A stretch of 64,000 nt of DNA from Terriglobales bacterium (GCA_015654835.1 JAATGG010000188.1:1-64000); one strand, 5' to 3'. Positions 29,886-39,852 are shown, counted from the first letter of the stretch. The notes: a model not told the origin generated them from the sequence alone. Numbers and translations: made by a program.

Positions 29886-30461
29886 TCAGGTTAACGCTAT
29901 CCACTCGCCCTTGCTACGAGCAATGGAGATGACTGTGCCATAAGCAGCAGTTCTCTCCCACGCCTCTGTATCTTGAAAATTAAAGTACCGTGTCAGAACA
30001 TACTGCAGAACGCCTCGATGCGTAATGACAGCGGTACAGCATCCTTCTGTTTCATTCAATAGCGGAGCAAATTCTTTACCGATCCTCGCTGCGAAGTCTG
30101 AGTATCTCTCTCCGCCAGGGACGACCCGCGAAGGAAATTCTTCGAGCCATAGCTTCGCCTCTTGCGGAAACTGCACTTCGACTTCTTTCCAACTCAGGCC
30201 CTCCCATGCTCCAAAATGAATTTCGCGAAGGCCGGGTCGCAGCCTAACTTCAATATCCGCGCTCTGGCCGATGGCCGTTGCCGTTTGCGCTGCACGGCGC
30301 AGATCGCTGGAATAAATTCGGCTGATTCCCATCGACTTAACCTTCTCTACAACAGCAGCAATTTGCGTTTCTCCAGCAAGGTTCGGCGCTGGATCGCTGT
30401 GGCCGCAAAACCGCCCGGCCATATCCGTCTCGACATGCCGTATCAGAACGATCATGCTCAT
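29886..30461 (-). CDS. cobC: Alpha-ribazole phosphatase / histidine phosphatase family
   Basis: MIVLIRHVETDMAGRFCGHSDPAPNLAGETQ; overlaps cobS end. Confidence 0.85.
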   Translation of the reverse strand: MSMIVLIRHVETDMAGRFCGHSDPAPNLAGETQIAAVVEKVKSMGISRIYSSDLRRAAQTATAIGQSADIEVRLRPGLREIHFGAWEGLSWKEVEVQFPQEAKLWLEEFPSRVVPGGERYSDFAARIGKEFAPLLNETEGCCTAVITHRGVLQYVLTRYFNFQDTEAWERTAAYGTVISIARSKGEWIALT

Positions 30462-31210
30462 GATTGCCACACTCCGCAAACATAAACAGAAATCTCTGCG
30501 AGTTGGATGGTCGCGCCGAAGCAATCGCCGGTTACTCCGCCAATGCGCCTCTGGTAATAGATTCCGCTCAAAAGCGTCACGGTCGATACTGCAATGATCG
30601 GCCCGAAGGCGGCCATTCGCAGCAGATAAGCTACGATGCCAAAGGCGATCAGCGTTCCCACCAATAGCGATGCCCATGAAATTTGCTGTGCGAGGCGCGC
30701 CCCCTGGCTGGCTTGTTTACGTGCTGCAGAAAGCAGATGGCCGAGGGGGAGCACGCTCCATCGGCAAAGAACGTGCGCGGAGATTACGTACCATGCGAAC
30801 TTACTGCTAGAAAAAGAAGAGAGCAGCAGCACGCGCGCCCCAATAGAAAACACGATGGCAAGTGCTCCATAGCTGCCGATGCGGCTATCCTTCAGAATTT
30901 CGAGAATCTGCTCGCGGCTCCATCCGCCCCCGAAGCCATCGGCTGCATCAGCCAGGCCATCTTCATGCAGGCCGCCGGTGACCAAGGTGGAAAAGAGCAC
31001 GACCACTAACGCAACAACTGCTACAGGCAGATGCGGTAAGAGCCAGTGGTGGAGCGCAGCCGCAACAGATCCAACAGCCAGTCCGACTAATGGAAAGAAC
31101 TTGGCTGACCTGGAAAGAGTATTCGGCGTGTAGGTTAGATGGGACAGCGGTAGCCGAGTTAGAAATTGAAATGCCGCTGCAACATCGCCGATAATCCCAG
31201 GCATCTTCAT
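30458..31210 (-). CDS. cobS: Adenosylcobinamide-GDP ribazoletransferase
   Basis: AAFQFLTRLPLSHLTY...GGLHEDGLADAADGFGGGWSREQILEILKDSRIGSYGA. Confidence 0.93.
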   Translation of the reverse strand: MKMPGIIGDVAAAFQFLTRLPLSHLTYTPNTLSRSAKFFPLVGLAVGSVAAALHHWLLPHLPVAVVALVVVLFSTLVTGGLHEDGLADAADGFGGGWSREQILEILKDSRIGSYGALAIVFSIGARVLLLSSFSSSKFAWYVISAHVLCRWSVLPLGHLLSAARKQASQGARLAQQISWASLLVGTLIAFGIVAYLLRMAAFGPIIAVSTVTLLSGIYYQRRIGGVTGDCFGATIQLAEISVYVCGVWQS

Positions 31211-32292
31211 GCTTTGTCGGCTACGCTCACGCCGGCAGAGGAGAAGGTTGCCATCTCGTTGAACAGGCGTACAGCGGATTCAATGATTGGCATCGCCAAC
31301 ACTGCGCCGGTGCCCTCGCCAAGACGCATGCCGAGATTCAGAATCGGCGTGATACCGATCGTGCGAAGTAAGTGACGATGTCCGGGCTCTTCAGAGCAGT
31401 GTCCGGCAAATAGATAATCACTTACCTGTGGGGCGATGGCATGTGCCACTGCCGCTGCGGATGTTGAGATGAATCCATCACAGATGACTGCGGTCCGATT
31501 GGCGGCCGCGCCGAGGATAAATCCGGTTGTTGCCGCTATCTCCAATCCTCCGACACAACGCAGAACATCCAGGGGGGCAGGGGGCTTCTGGGTGGTGCCG
31601 AAATGCCTCTTCAGCGACCTTCGGATCACATTCAACTTGCGGTTCCTCCCCTCGGCATCGAGTCCCGCGCCGCGTCCGGTGACTGTGCCTGCCTGTTCGT
31701 CTACCAATATTGCTGTAATTGCGCTGGCGGCTGTCGTGTTTCCGATACCCATTTCTCCGACGGCAACCAGGTGTTCTCCTTTGGCCTTCGACGCATTCGC
31801 TAGACGGATGCCAGCTTCCAGAGCGCTGGTCATTTCTTCCTCTGTCATGGCGGGCTCGCGTTGCATGTTCCGGCTGCCGCGCCGAACCTTCATTCGGCAA
31901 AGGCCGGGAGCATCTTCGAATTCCGCGTCCACTCCCACATCCACAACGGTGAGGTCCGCATGGTGCAGTCGCGCGAGCACATTGATCGCGGCGCCTCCGC
32001 TTAGAAAGTTATGGACCATCTGCGCTGTGACCTCGCGGGGATAGGCACTTACGCCTTCCTCCGTCACGCCATGATCGCCGGCGAATACATAGACGGCTCG
32101 ATGCAGGGGGAGTGGTATCTTGCCCGCAAAAATGGAAAACATCCGGGCTGCTATCGCTTCGAGTTCGCCCAGGCTTCCAATAGGCTTGGTCAAGGAGTCG
32201 AGCCGCCGTTGGGCTTCAATCGCATGTTGCCGATCGTTCGGATGGATTGCTGCAACCACATCGCCGAGCAGGGAAGATGAAGTTTGTATCAT
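31207..32292 (-). CDS. cobT: Nicotinate-nucleotide--dimethylbenzimidazole phosphoribosyltransferase
   Basis: RLDSLTKPIGSLGELEAIAARM; FAGDHGVTEEGVSAYPREVTAQMVHNFLSGGAAINVLAR. Confidence 0.95.
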   Translation of the reverse strand: MIQTSSSLLGDVVAAIHPNDRQHAIEAQRRLDSLTKPIGSLGELEAIAARMFSIFAGKIPLPLHRAVYVFAGDHGVTEEGVSAYPREVTAQMVHNFLSGGAAINVLARLHHADLTVVDVGVDAEFEDAPGLCRMKVRRGSRNMQREPAMTEEEMTSALEAGIRLANASKAKGEHLVAVGEMGIGNTTAASAITAILVDEQAGTVTGRGAGLDAEGRNRKLNVIRRSLKRHFGTTQKPPAPLDVLRCVGGLEIAATTGFILGAAANRTAVICDGFISTSAAAVAHAIAPQVSDYLFAGHCSEEPGHRHLLRTIGITPILNLGMRLGEGTGAVLAMPIIESAVRLFNEMATFSSAGVSVADKA

Positions 32293-33068
32293 AGCGCTCG
32301 TTCCTCTCGTTCTTGCATTCGTTTCATTAGCACGGGTCCATGGTGCGGCGGACAGTTGAATACGCGGTCAATCAGGTCTTGCCGCAACATTTGCGACGGA
32401 GGACCTTGCCGCATCGGTTCGCCGGGACTGAGCAGCCATACCGAAGAGAATGTACCTTCAATCAGCGCCAGGTCATGCATCGAGGCAACGATGGCAATGC
32501 CTTCACGGCGTAGCGCACGAATCAGTCCTATCATCTCAAGCTGTCGCCCGATATCGAGATGTTGTGTGGGTTCATCGAGCAAGAGAAGTCGAGGTTGCTG
32601 CGCGAGTCCCAAGGCAATCTTGACGCGCTGCCGTTCGCCACCGCTTAGTTCATTGAAGATGCGCGTACGCAACGAGTGCGTATCGGTAAGTGTCATGGCG
32701 CGCTCGATTGCCGCGCGGTCCTGAGCGCGCAATCCTCCGAACATCGTTAAGAAAGGAGTTCGGCCCTGCTCGATGAGTTGTTCGACCGTGAAGGGGAAGG
32801 GCATCTCAATCTCTTGCGGAACAAGCGCGATCGACCTGGCGATCTCGCTCCGTTTGAGAGAATGAAGCGATTTTCCTTCCAACGAGACCTTTCCGGAATT
32901 TGGCGTGAGAGCACCGGCTGCAAGCCGCAGCAAGGTAGTCTTACCAGCGCCATTTGGGCCGACTAACGCGATACAGGCATCGCCAGAAATGTCGGTATTG
33001 AGGCCGGAGAAAATCGCCCGCTCTCCATAGCCGAAATCCAGATTGTCGATAGCAAGAAGCGTGCTCAC
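32289..33068 (-). CDS. btuD: B12/Fe-type ABC transporter ATP-binding protein
   Basis: GTG start overlapping btuC stop; ALVGPNGAGKTTLLRL, LSGGERQRVKIALGLAQQPRLLLLDEPTQHLD. Confidence 0.9.
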   Translation of the reverse strand: MSTLLAIDNLDFGYGERAIFSGLNTDISGDACIALVGPNGAGKTTLLRLAAGALTPNSGKVSLEGKSLHSLKRSEIARSIALVPQEIEMPFPFTVEQLIEQGRTPFLTMFGGLRAQDRAAIERAMTLTDTHSLRTRIFNELSGGERQRVKIALGLAQQPRLLLLDEPTQHLDIGRQLEMIGLIRALRREGIAIVASMHDLALIEGTFSSVWLLSPGEPMRQGPPSQMLRQDLIDRVFNCPPHHGPVLMKRMQEREERAL

Positions 33069-34141
33069 AGAAATACCTCCTGCTTCGCTCTCCGTATGAG
33101 ATAGAGGAAGAAAGGGCCGCCGATGAAAGCAGTTAACACGCCGACGGGCATCTCTGCGGGTGCTATGGCCGTTCGCGCGATCGTATCGGTAGAGAGCAGA
33201 AACAATGCGCCGCCCAGCGCAGTGACCGGCAGCAGTCGTACGTGATCCGGTCCTAGAAAGATGCGCGCCATATGAGGAACAATAAGTCCGAGAAATCCGA
33301 TCAGTCCGCCCAAGGCCACAGCGGCGGCGGTGAGTATCGAGCCCACGATGATCACTGCAATGCGTGTTTGTTGCACGTGTATGCCGAGATGTGCGGCGTA
33401 CTCTTCTCCCAGGGCCAGGGTATTCAGCTTGCGGGCCAGAGGCAGCGAACCTGCAAGCCCCAACAACAACATCGCTGTCACAATGGCTAACTGCGGCCAA
33501 GTCGGCTGGGCGATGGTTCCGTGCAGCCACGAAGTCAGCACGCGTATTCCCGAGCCGAAATCATGATCCAGCACTTCGAGAAAATAGGAGGAGTAACTCA
33601 ACATGGTGCTCACTGCGAAACCGGAAAGCAATAGAGCGACAACGGGGGTGCGCCCGTTCACGCTGGCCAGGGAATATACCAGCATGATCGAACAGATGGC
33701 GCCTGCGAATGCTAACAGAGCGGTCGCGCCAAAGCCGGCTACGGAAATCGGCGGCAGCAGGAAGACCCCGACTGAAGCGCCCAACACGGCTCCGCCCGAA
33801 GAGCCAATGATGTACGGATCGGCAAGAGGATTGCGAAAGAGCCCTTGAAACAGCAGTCCTGAAACAGAGAGCGCGGCGCCCACCACCACGGCTGCCAAGA
33901 CGCGCGGCAGCCGGATGGTGAATAGAATGATGCGTTGGTCGGCAGTAAGTGGCTCTCTGCCCAGAAGACTCTGTGCCAAGCTGTGCAGCGGAATGGATAC
34001 TGCTCCCACTGCAGCAGCGATGAGAATCGCTGCTGCAAGCAAGACCGCCAACATAGTCAATAGCAGCAGATAACTGCGCCGCTGTATCCGCTCGCTGTGT
34101 CGGTGTGTACCGTACTCGCCCTGCGCTATTTCATTGACCAA
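33065..34141 (-). CDS. btuC: FecCD/BtuC-family permease
   Basis: RLPRVLAAVVVGAALSVSGLLFQGLFRNPLADPYIIGSSGGAVLGA. Confidence 0.92.
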   Translation of the reverse strand: MVNEIAQGEYGTHRHSERIQRRSYLLLLTMLAVLLAAAILIAAAVGAVSIPLHSLAQSLLGREPLTADQRIILFTIRLPRVLAAVVVGAALSVSGLLFQGLFRNPLADPYIIGSSGGAVLGASVGVFLLPPISVAGFGATALLAFAGAICSIMLVYSLASVNGRTPVVALLLSGFAVSTMLSYSSYFLEVLDHDFGSGIRVLTSWLHGTIAQPTWPQLAIVTAMLLLGLAGSLPLARKLNTLALGEEYAAHLGIHVQQTRIAVIIVGSILTAAAVALGGLIGFLGLIVPHMARIFLGPDHVRLLPVTALGGALFLLSTDTIARTAIAPAEMPVGVLTAFIGGPFFLYLIRRAKQEVFL

Positions 34142-36573
34142 GATTCTCCTCCGAATAGGAACTTCAGGCCCAGCCGGAATGTGAAGGGAAGAGCGGGATA
34201 GCCGAAAGCCTCGCTATAGTGCTCGCTCAACAAATTCTGCATGCTGCTCTCCACCGTCATATATCGCTTGGCCTCGTAACTCGCAGCGAGGTCGAGCCGT
34301 TGATAAGCCCCATCCAGATTGCGATTCGGCAGCAGCAGCGATAGTCCACCATTGGCATCGGAACTTAGAAAGTCACTATCATCCCGGCTTCCAACCAATG
34401 TACCGCGAAGGTTCGTTGCGAGTCTGCTATGGCGATAACCCAATTGGAAGTAGCCGGTGTGCGGAGCGATCCGGAAGGGGCGTGCGCCAATCAGGGGAGT
34501 ATCGACACCGATGGGAATCGTCGGAAAATCCGGATTGAAGCTCGGGCCGATTGCATCACTTGAGAACGAGCGCTGAACAGTTGCATCGACATACGTGTAT
34601 CCGCCACGGGTAAAGATGTCGCGGCTTACCTGGTATTCGGCTTCCATTTCGACGCCTTGTGCGCGATAGGCTTGCGAGTTGACGGTCGCTCCATAGATCG
34701 CAGCGGTCACCACGGGGTTAGGCACGCCCAGATCGGTAAGGCCCTGTTGCGGAATGTATTCGATGCCATCGGTAAATTCGTTGTGAAAGAGCGTCAGGCT
34801 GATCCGCCCGCGGCCATTGAGCAGCAGTTGATCGACCCCGCCGTCATAAGTTCGCGAGTGCTCGGGACCAATGGGAGATACATGATATTGAGAGGCGAGT
34901 TCGCTGCCGCCCGCAAAGCTGCCTAGCAGCGCATAGAGTGAAGACGTTTGGTCGCTGACACTGGGGTCCTTGATTCCCTCGCCAAAACTAACACGCAGCT
35001 TAGTGCCACCGAGAATGCCATTCTTGTTTGCGCCAGCGGCCTGCCACGCCAGAGACGCTCGCGGCGTGCCGGCAAATCCATACAGGCCGTTATCTTCGAG
35101 GCCCCCGCCGAGCGTGTAAAAGAGGCGGCTGTGAATGTCGCCCTGTACCTCAAACGTGTAACTATAATTGCCGCGTTCTATCGAACTCGAAGGCGAGCTT
35201 GAGTAACCCCGTTCGCTTTCGTATCGGAACGCGAACAGCCCCATGATATGTGGATTGAAGCGATAGTCCGACTGTGCATAGGCAAAGTCCTTATCCGTCG
35301 AACTTGGATAAGCAGCAGGATAGCTTTGGACATATTGATAGAGGGCTTGGCCGCTGACCGTGTAGCCATTAGCTCCATGAATCGTAATGGGCGCTCCAAG
35401 ATAGTCAAGCAGGTTGCCGTCGTCGTCGTACTGCGGAATACCTGTCGCGGAAAATTCGCTGTACTCAGACCGCAGTCGTATGCCGCCGTAGCGAGCCAGA
35501 TTGTGCCAATTGTGTGTAGTTTGGTCGTCCCAGGTTACGCCGAAGTACGCATCTTCATTGGCCTGCTTCGCATTGCTCGGTATGCCGTAAAGTTCAATGG
35601 CGTTGGGCTGTCCTGAAGCAATCCGATCATGGCGGACCGTAGCGCGAAGACTGGAGTTCGGCGACAGGCTCCAGCCGAAGTTTCCGGAATATGTGCCGTT
35701 GTGAAATGTGTCGTCGGGGATTGAATTGCTTGTGTCGAAACGCGAATAGTCTGAAAAATAATCGAGCTTTCTATATGCGCCTCCTAACGTGCCTTCCTGA
35801 TGATAGGTGCCGAAGTTGCCGCCGTCGGCCTGGTACGTGATCAGCGGAAGCGGCGAACTGCCCCTGGTGGTTGTGAGGCTTACAACACCGGCCAGCGCAT
35901 CGGACCCGTATAGCGCGCTGTTGGGTCCGCGCAGAACTTCTACTCCGCTGATGGCTGCGCTCGCGATGTTGGCGAACTCAATTCCACCGCCGATGTCGTT
36001 CGCGGGGATTCCGTCGATCAGCAGCTTGTTTGCATCGTTGCCGCCTCCGCGGATAAAGAGCGAAGTTGTTCCTCCTGCTTGTCCGGTTTGAGTTACTTGT
36101 AGTCCGGGGATAAGACGCAAACCTTCTTGGATATCGCGCGTTCCCTGATACTCTGACGCGTTCAACACCGTTACCGTGACCCCTAACTGAGCCTGGGGCG
36201 TCGGGGTGCCGGTCGAGGTAACAGTGATTTGCTCTGACAGGGAAGCGAGACTAAGTTCAATGTCCAAGACGAGATCGTGTGCGTTGTTTTCTGCTGACAG
36301 TATCTTCTCCGCACTGCTGAATCCCGGTGCGGAAACCCGAAGCCGCGACCCCGGCGCAGGCGCCTGCTGCAGCACGTATTGACCTCTTGAATCCGCTGTG
36401 ACCCTTGTGACCGAATGATTGTGCTCGATGAGTTCGACCGTGGCGTTGGGAATAACCGCACCTGTCGGATCTGATATGGACCCATGGATGGAGGCGGAAA
36501 ATGCTGCGACAGGAATAACGGCAATGGCGAAGGCGAGGCAGGCTCGCCTGAAATAGAGCAGTGATTGAAACAT
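34126..36573 (-). CDS. BtuB-like TonB-dependent receptor with N-terminal carboxypeptidase-regulatory-like domain
   Basis: SIHGSISDPTGAVIPNATVELIEHNH; plug VLNASEYQGTRDIQEGLRLIPGLQVTQTGQAGGTTSLFIRGGGNDANKLLIDGIPAND; directly downstream of a cobalamin riboswitch. Confidence 0.88.
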   Translation of the reverse strand: MFQSLLYFRRACLAFAIAVIPVAAFSASIHGSISDPTGAVIPNATVELIEHNHSVTRVTADSRGQYVLQQAPAPGSRLRVSAPGFSSAEKILSAENNAHDLVLDIELSLASLSEQITVTSTGTPTPQAQLGVTVTVLNASEYQGTRDIQEGLRLIPGLQVTQTGQAGGTTSLFIRGGGNDANKLLIDGIPANDIGGGIEFANIASAAISGVEVLRGPNSALYGSDALAGVVSLTTTRGSSPLPLITYQADGGNFGTYHQEGTLGGAYRKLDYFSDYSRFDTSNSIPDDTFHNGTYSGNFGWSLSPNSSLRATVRHDRIASGQPNAIELYGIPSNAKQANEDAYFGVTWDDQTTHNWHNLARYGGIRLRSEYSEFSATGIPQYDDDGNLLDYLGAPITIHGANGYTVSGQALYQYVQSYPAAYPSSTDKDFAYAQSDYRFNPHIMGLFAFRYESERGYSSSPSSSIERGNYSYTFEVQGDIHSRLFYTLGGGLEDNGLYGFAGTPRASLAWQAAGANKNGILGGTKLRVSFGEGIKDPSVSDQTSSLYALLGSFAGGSELASQYHVSPIGPEHSRTYDGGVDQLLLNGRGRISLTLFHNEFTDGIEYIPQQGLTDLGVPNPVVTAAIYGATVNSQAYRAQGVEMEAEYQVSRDIFTRGGYTYVDATVQRSFSSDAIGPSFNPDFPTIPIGVDTPLIGARPFRIAPHTGYFQLGYRHSRLATNLRGTLVGSRDDSDFLSSDANGGLSLLLPNRNLDGAYQRLDLAASYEAKRYMTVESSMQNLLSEHYSEAFGYPALPFTFRLGLKFLFGGESWSMK

Positions 36574-36589
36574 AGCTTTCCCCTCGGAA

Positions 36590-36748
36590 TCTACAGCTGG
36601 ACCGGTCTCCTGGCTCGCGCCTCATCGGCCTCGACCGCCTTCCCGGAGCTTTCGCTCCAGTGGCATATTGGCCGGGCCTCTTCGCTTACAGTTACGGGGT
36701 AGTGGCGGGCTTGCACCGCGCTTCCCGATCATCCTGCTGGTTACAGTT
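36590..36748 (-). promoter_or_regulatory. Cobalamin riboswitch upstream of the btuB-like gene
   Basis: Minus strand: GGGAAGCGCGGTGCAAGCCCGCCACTACCCCGTAACTGTAAGCGA...GCCACTGGAGCGAAAGCTCCGGGAAGGCGG...GCGAGCCAGGAGACCGGTC (B12 box). Confidence 0.92.
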
Positions 36749-36773
36749 CTCGTTGTGGAGTGGAGCGCCCACC

Positions 36774-37628
36774 TCATGGATGAAGTTGTCTGGCTAAATC
36801 CTCCAGTGCATCGAAGGCGACAGGGCTCGGATACTCGATCTGTTCGCCCACATAATAAACTCGATTGGCTCGCACCGCGGGCAAGCTTACCCACCCCGGG
36901 CGATTGCGTATGCTATCGAGCGACATCCGCGATCCTCTCACTAGCAGCAGCGCATCGGGCGCCCGGGTTAAGATCGCCTCAAGACTTACTTGCGGCCACT
37001 CCTGCGGTATGTCACTGGTAACGGAGTGAGCGCCTGCGATCTCGATGAGGTCGGTGATGTAAGCATGTTTGCCGATTGTCACAATCGGGTCATACCAGAC
37101 CGGCATCAGGATGTTGATTTTTGGCTTGCCCTGCGCGCGCGTCCGTATGGCCTGTTCGCGCTGCCGCAGATGTGCAACAACATCTCTGGCGGACTGTTCG
37201 CGGTTGAGTGCGTGCCCCAGGCTTTCGAGCGATTTGTAGATGCCTTCGATTCCATGTGGATCGACCATGAATACGGGAATGCCGAGCTTTTGTAACTGGC
37301 CCATGGTATCGGCGCGGTTCAGGTCGCCGCTTCCAAGAACAAGATCGGGATGAAGCGATACGATGGTCTCCATTGAAGGATCGGATGGCAGCCCGACGCT
37401 GGGCTTCATCTTGGCCTCAGCCGGATACTTGGTGTAGTCGGTCACTGCGACGATATCTGCCCCTCCGCCGAGCGCATACACATCGTCGACCACGCTGGGG
37501 GTCAGGCAGACAATCCGATGCGGATGATCCGGAACCGTAACTTTTCTTCCCAGTTCGTCTGTAACCGACCGCGCGGCGAATACCGGCAATGCGGCGCATA
37601 ACATGGCGATGGCAAAATATCGTCTCAT
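36774..37628 (-). CDS. btuF: Cobalamin ABC transporter substrate-binding protein
   Basis: SVTDELGRKVTVPDHPHRIVCLTPSVVDDVYALGGGADIVAVTDYTKYPAEAK. Confidence 0.9.
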   Translation of the reverse strand: MRRYFAIAMLCAALPVFAARSVTDELGRKVTVPDHPHRIVCLTPSVVDDVYALGGGADIVAVTDYTKYPAEAKMKPSVGLPSDPSMETIVSLHPDLVLGSGDLNRADTMGQLQKLGIPVFMVDPHGIEGIYKSLESLGHALNREQSARDVVAHLRQREQAIRTRAQGKPKINILMPVWYDPIVTIGKHAYITDLIEIAGAHSVTSDIPQEWPQVSLEAILTRAPDALLLVRGSRMSLDSIRNRPGWVSLPAVRANRVYYVGEQIEYPSPVAFDALEDLARQLHP

Positions 37629-39007
37629 GCGCGTGCCTCCGTCGCTTTGTTGCGGTGCAAGGCTTCAACAAGAGAAGGAACCAATGTTGCGTTGGTACGA
37701 AACGGCAGATGGATATAACTTGCCAGCACGTTCTTATAAGTGAAACCTTCCTGCTCGCTTTTTCCCGAAAGCGAATAGCGCACGCAATACGCGAGCGGCA
37801 TCGTGCTTTGTATCTGCACCCGCGAGTGATGAAAGCTGTGTCCGCGCACCGTCTTCCCTTTCTCACCCAGTAAGCAGTTTTCGATAAGCTCCACATCCAC
37901 ATAGCCGAATTGAACAAGCTTTGCAGTCATCTCGAATGCAAGCGGCAGCACGCCCGCCATCGGAAAACTTCGATCATCCAGCGCGGTGAGCGATTGTCCC
38001 AGATACATCATGCCCCCGCATTCCGCGTAGACGGGCTTGCCTGACTCCGCGAACTCTCTGACCGCAGTGCGCAAGAGGGAATTCGCGCTCAATGTCTCGG
38101 CGTGAAGTTCGGGATATCCGCCGCCAAGATACAGTCCGTCGAGGTTCGGTGGAAGGGCCTCATCGTGGAGTGGGCTGAAGGGAATTATCTCCGCGCCGTG
38201 TTCGCGCAGCAGGTCGAGATTGTCTTCGTAATAGAAAGAGAATGCCTTGTCCCGAGCGACTCCTAAGCGGACGGATCTCGCAGCGCGCAGCGGTCTCGCC
38301 GCTTCGTCATTTGACTTCTGTTCGGGTAGCTGCGCGAGCGCCGGCAACGGTTTCAGATCGAGATAAGTGCGCGCAGCTTCCGCGAGCCGGGCAGCCCGCT
38401 CCGGAGATGAGGTTTCCTCTTCGGCGGTGCGGAGTCCGAGATGCCTCTCGGGAATCTTGAGAGCGGGGTCTTTTGGGATACGGCCCAGCAGCGGCGTCGT
38501 TGTGACCAGGCGAATCGCGGCTTCTAACATGCGATAGTGCCTGTCGCTGGATACGCCATTCAGAATGATGCCCGCAAAGCGCAACGCCGGGTCGAAGCTC
38601 TCAAAGCCTTTCACCACCGCGGCAATGCTGCGCGCGCTCTTTGCCGCATCGAGCACCAGAACCACCGGTAGTTGAAGAAGCTTGGCGAGTTCTGCCGCGC
38701 TGCCTTCTTCCGTTCCACCGGCGGCTCCATCGTAGAGTCCCATCATGCCTTCGACGATGGCCACGTCCGCTCCCCGGCAGGCGCTTGCGAAGAGTGCGCG
38801 GTTGGCATCGCGGCTCATCATCCAGGTATCGAGGTTGCGGCAGGCGCGTCCGCAAATCGCCGTATGGTGCCCGGCATCGAGAAAATCGGGGCCGCATTTG
38901 AAAGGCTGCACCACCTTGCCGAGTTCGCGATATGCAGCCATCAAGGCCAGCGCTGTCGTTGTCTTGCCCACGCCGCTGGCTGTCCCCGCCACCATAAAAG
39001 CAATCAT
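37625..39007 (-). CDS. cbiA: Cobyrinic acid a,c-diamide synthase
   Basis: MIAFMVAGTASGVGKTTTALALMAAYRELGKVVQPFKCGPDFLDAGHHTAICGRACRNLDTWM; start overlaps cobU stop. Confidence 0.94.
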   Translation of the reverse strand: MIAFMVAGTASGVGKTTTALALMAAYRELGKVVQPFKCGPDFLDAGHHTAICGRACRNLDTWMMSRDANRALFASACRGADVAIVEGMMGLYDGAAGGTEEGSAAELAKLLQLPVVLVLDAAKSARSIAAVVKGFESFDPALRFAGIILNGVSSDRHYRMLEAAIRLVTTTPLLGRIPKDPALKIPERHLGLRTAEEETSSPERAARLAEAARTYLDLKPLPALAQLPEQKSNDEAARPLRAARSVRLGVARDKAFSFYYEDNLDLLREHGAEIIPFSPLHDEALPPNLDGLYLGGGYPELHAETLSANSLLRTAVREFAESGKPVYAECGGMMYLGQSLTALDDRSFPMAGVLPLAFEMTAKLVQFGYVDVELIENCLLGEKGKTVRGHSFHHSRVQIQSTMPLAYCVRYSLSGKSEQEGFTYKNVLASYIHLPFRTNATLVPSLVEALHRNKATEARA

Positions 39008-39558
39008 TGCTGGACCTCGATCCGCCCTTTCAGCGCCAAGGGAAGTCCAGCCACCAACAGCACCACGTTGTCGGCCACAGCCGCGACTCGTTGATTGATT
39101 TCGCCCAGCAGGTCGCGATATCGGCGCCCCGCAGGATAAGCAGGCACCACGCCGCTGCCGACCTCGTTTGACACCAGCACAACCGAGGCGGAGCTTGCCC
39201 GCAGCGCATCGAGCAAGCGGTCCAGCCGCGCTGCTGCATTGAGCAGATCGCCTTCCGCCACATCGAGTAAGTTCGCGGCAAAAATTGTCAGGCAATCGAT
39301 AAGCAGAAGATCGAATTGCGCGGCCTGTTCTTCCACCACGCGTGCCAGTTCAAGCGGCTCTTCGATCGTCTTCCAACTCTCCGGGCGCTCTAACTTGTGG
39401 CGTCGAATCTTCTCTTGCATCTCGCCGTCGCTGGCCCTCGCCGTGGCGATGAATGCGACGCGCTGCAATGGTCGTGCCAGCTCGAGCGCATAACGGCTCT
39501 TGCCGCTGCGAACGCCGCCGAGCACGAGGGTGACCGTTCCACGGCCCATCTCCTGCAT
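39004..39558 (-). CDS. cobU: Adenosylcobinamide kinase / adenosylcobinamide-phosphate guanylyltransferase
   Basis: TLVLGGVRSGKSRYALELARPLQRVAFIATARASDGEMQEKIRRHKLERPESWKTIEEPLEL. Confidence 0.95.
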   Translation of the reverse strand: MQEMGRGTVTLVLGGVRSGKSRYALELARPLQRVAFIATARASDGEMQEKIRRHKLERPESWKTIEEPLELARVVEEQAAQFDLLLIDCLTIFAANLLDVAEGDLLNAAARLDRLLDALRASSASVVLVSNEVGSGVVPAYPAGRRYRDLLGEINQRVAAVADNVVLLVAGLPLALKGRIEVQQ

Positions 39559-39700
39559 GGATTACCTCTGACCAGGCGCACATAAGCACTGGAACAGCGG
39601 GATTTAAAAGTAGGCTGCTTCTCATTGCCGGCGCGCAGGGCGAGCCGGTACGCAGACGCTCTTCAGCTCTCCCATCGAAGCTGAATCAAGCCCAGATTGG

Positions 39701-39852
39701 CATCTGGCCGGTCTCCTGACTCACGCCTCAACGAATCCGAACGGCCTTCCCGAGGAAACCCTCAGTGGCTGGAGCTTGCTCCACGTTCAGTTCTCAGCGA
39801 ATACAGTTACGGGGTAGTGGCGGATTTGCACCGCCTTCCCAAACACCAGATG
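39701..39852 (-). promoter_or_regulatory. Cobalamin riboswitch upstream of cobU
   Basis: Minus strand: GGGAAGGCGGTGCAAATCCGCCACTACCCCGTAACTGTATTCGC...GCCACTGAGGG...GTGAGTCAGGAGACCGGCC; closing arms CATCTGG (39701-39707) and CCAGATG (39846-39852) pair perfectly. Confidence 0.95.

Noticed and set aside
36668-37021. 117-aa plus ORF across the riboswitch and btuF end
   Set aside because: Overlaps a clear cobalamin riboswitch and btuF on the opposite strand.
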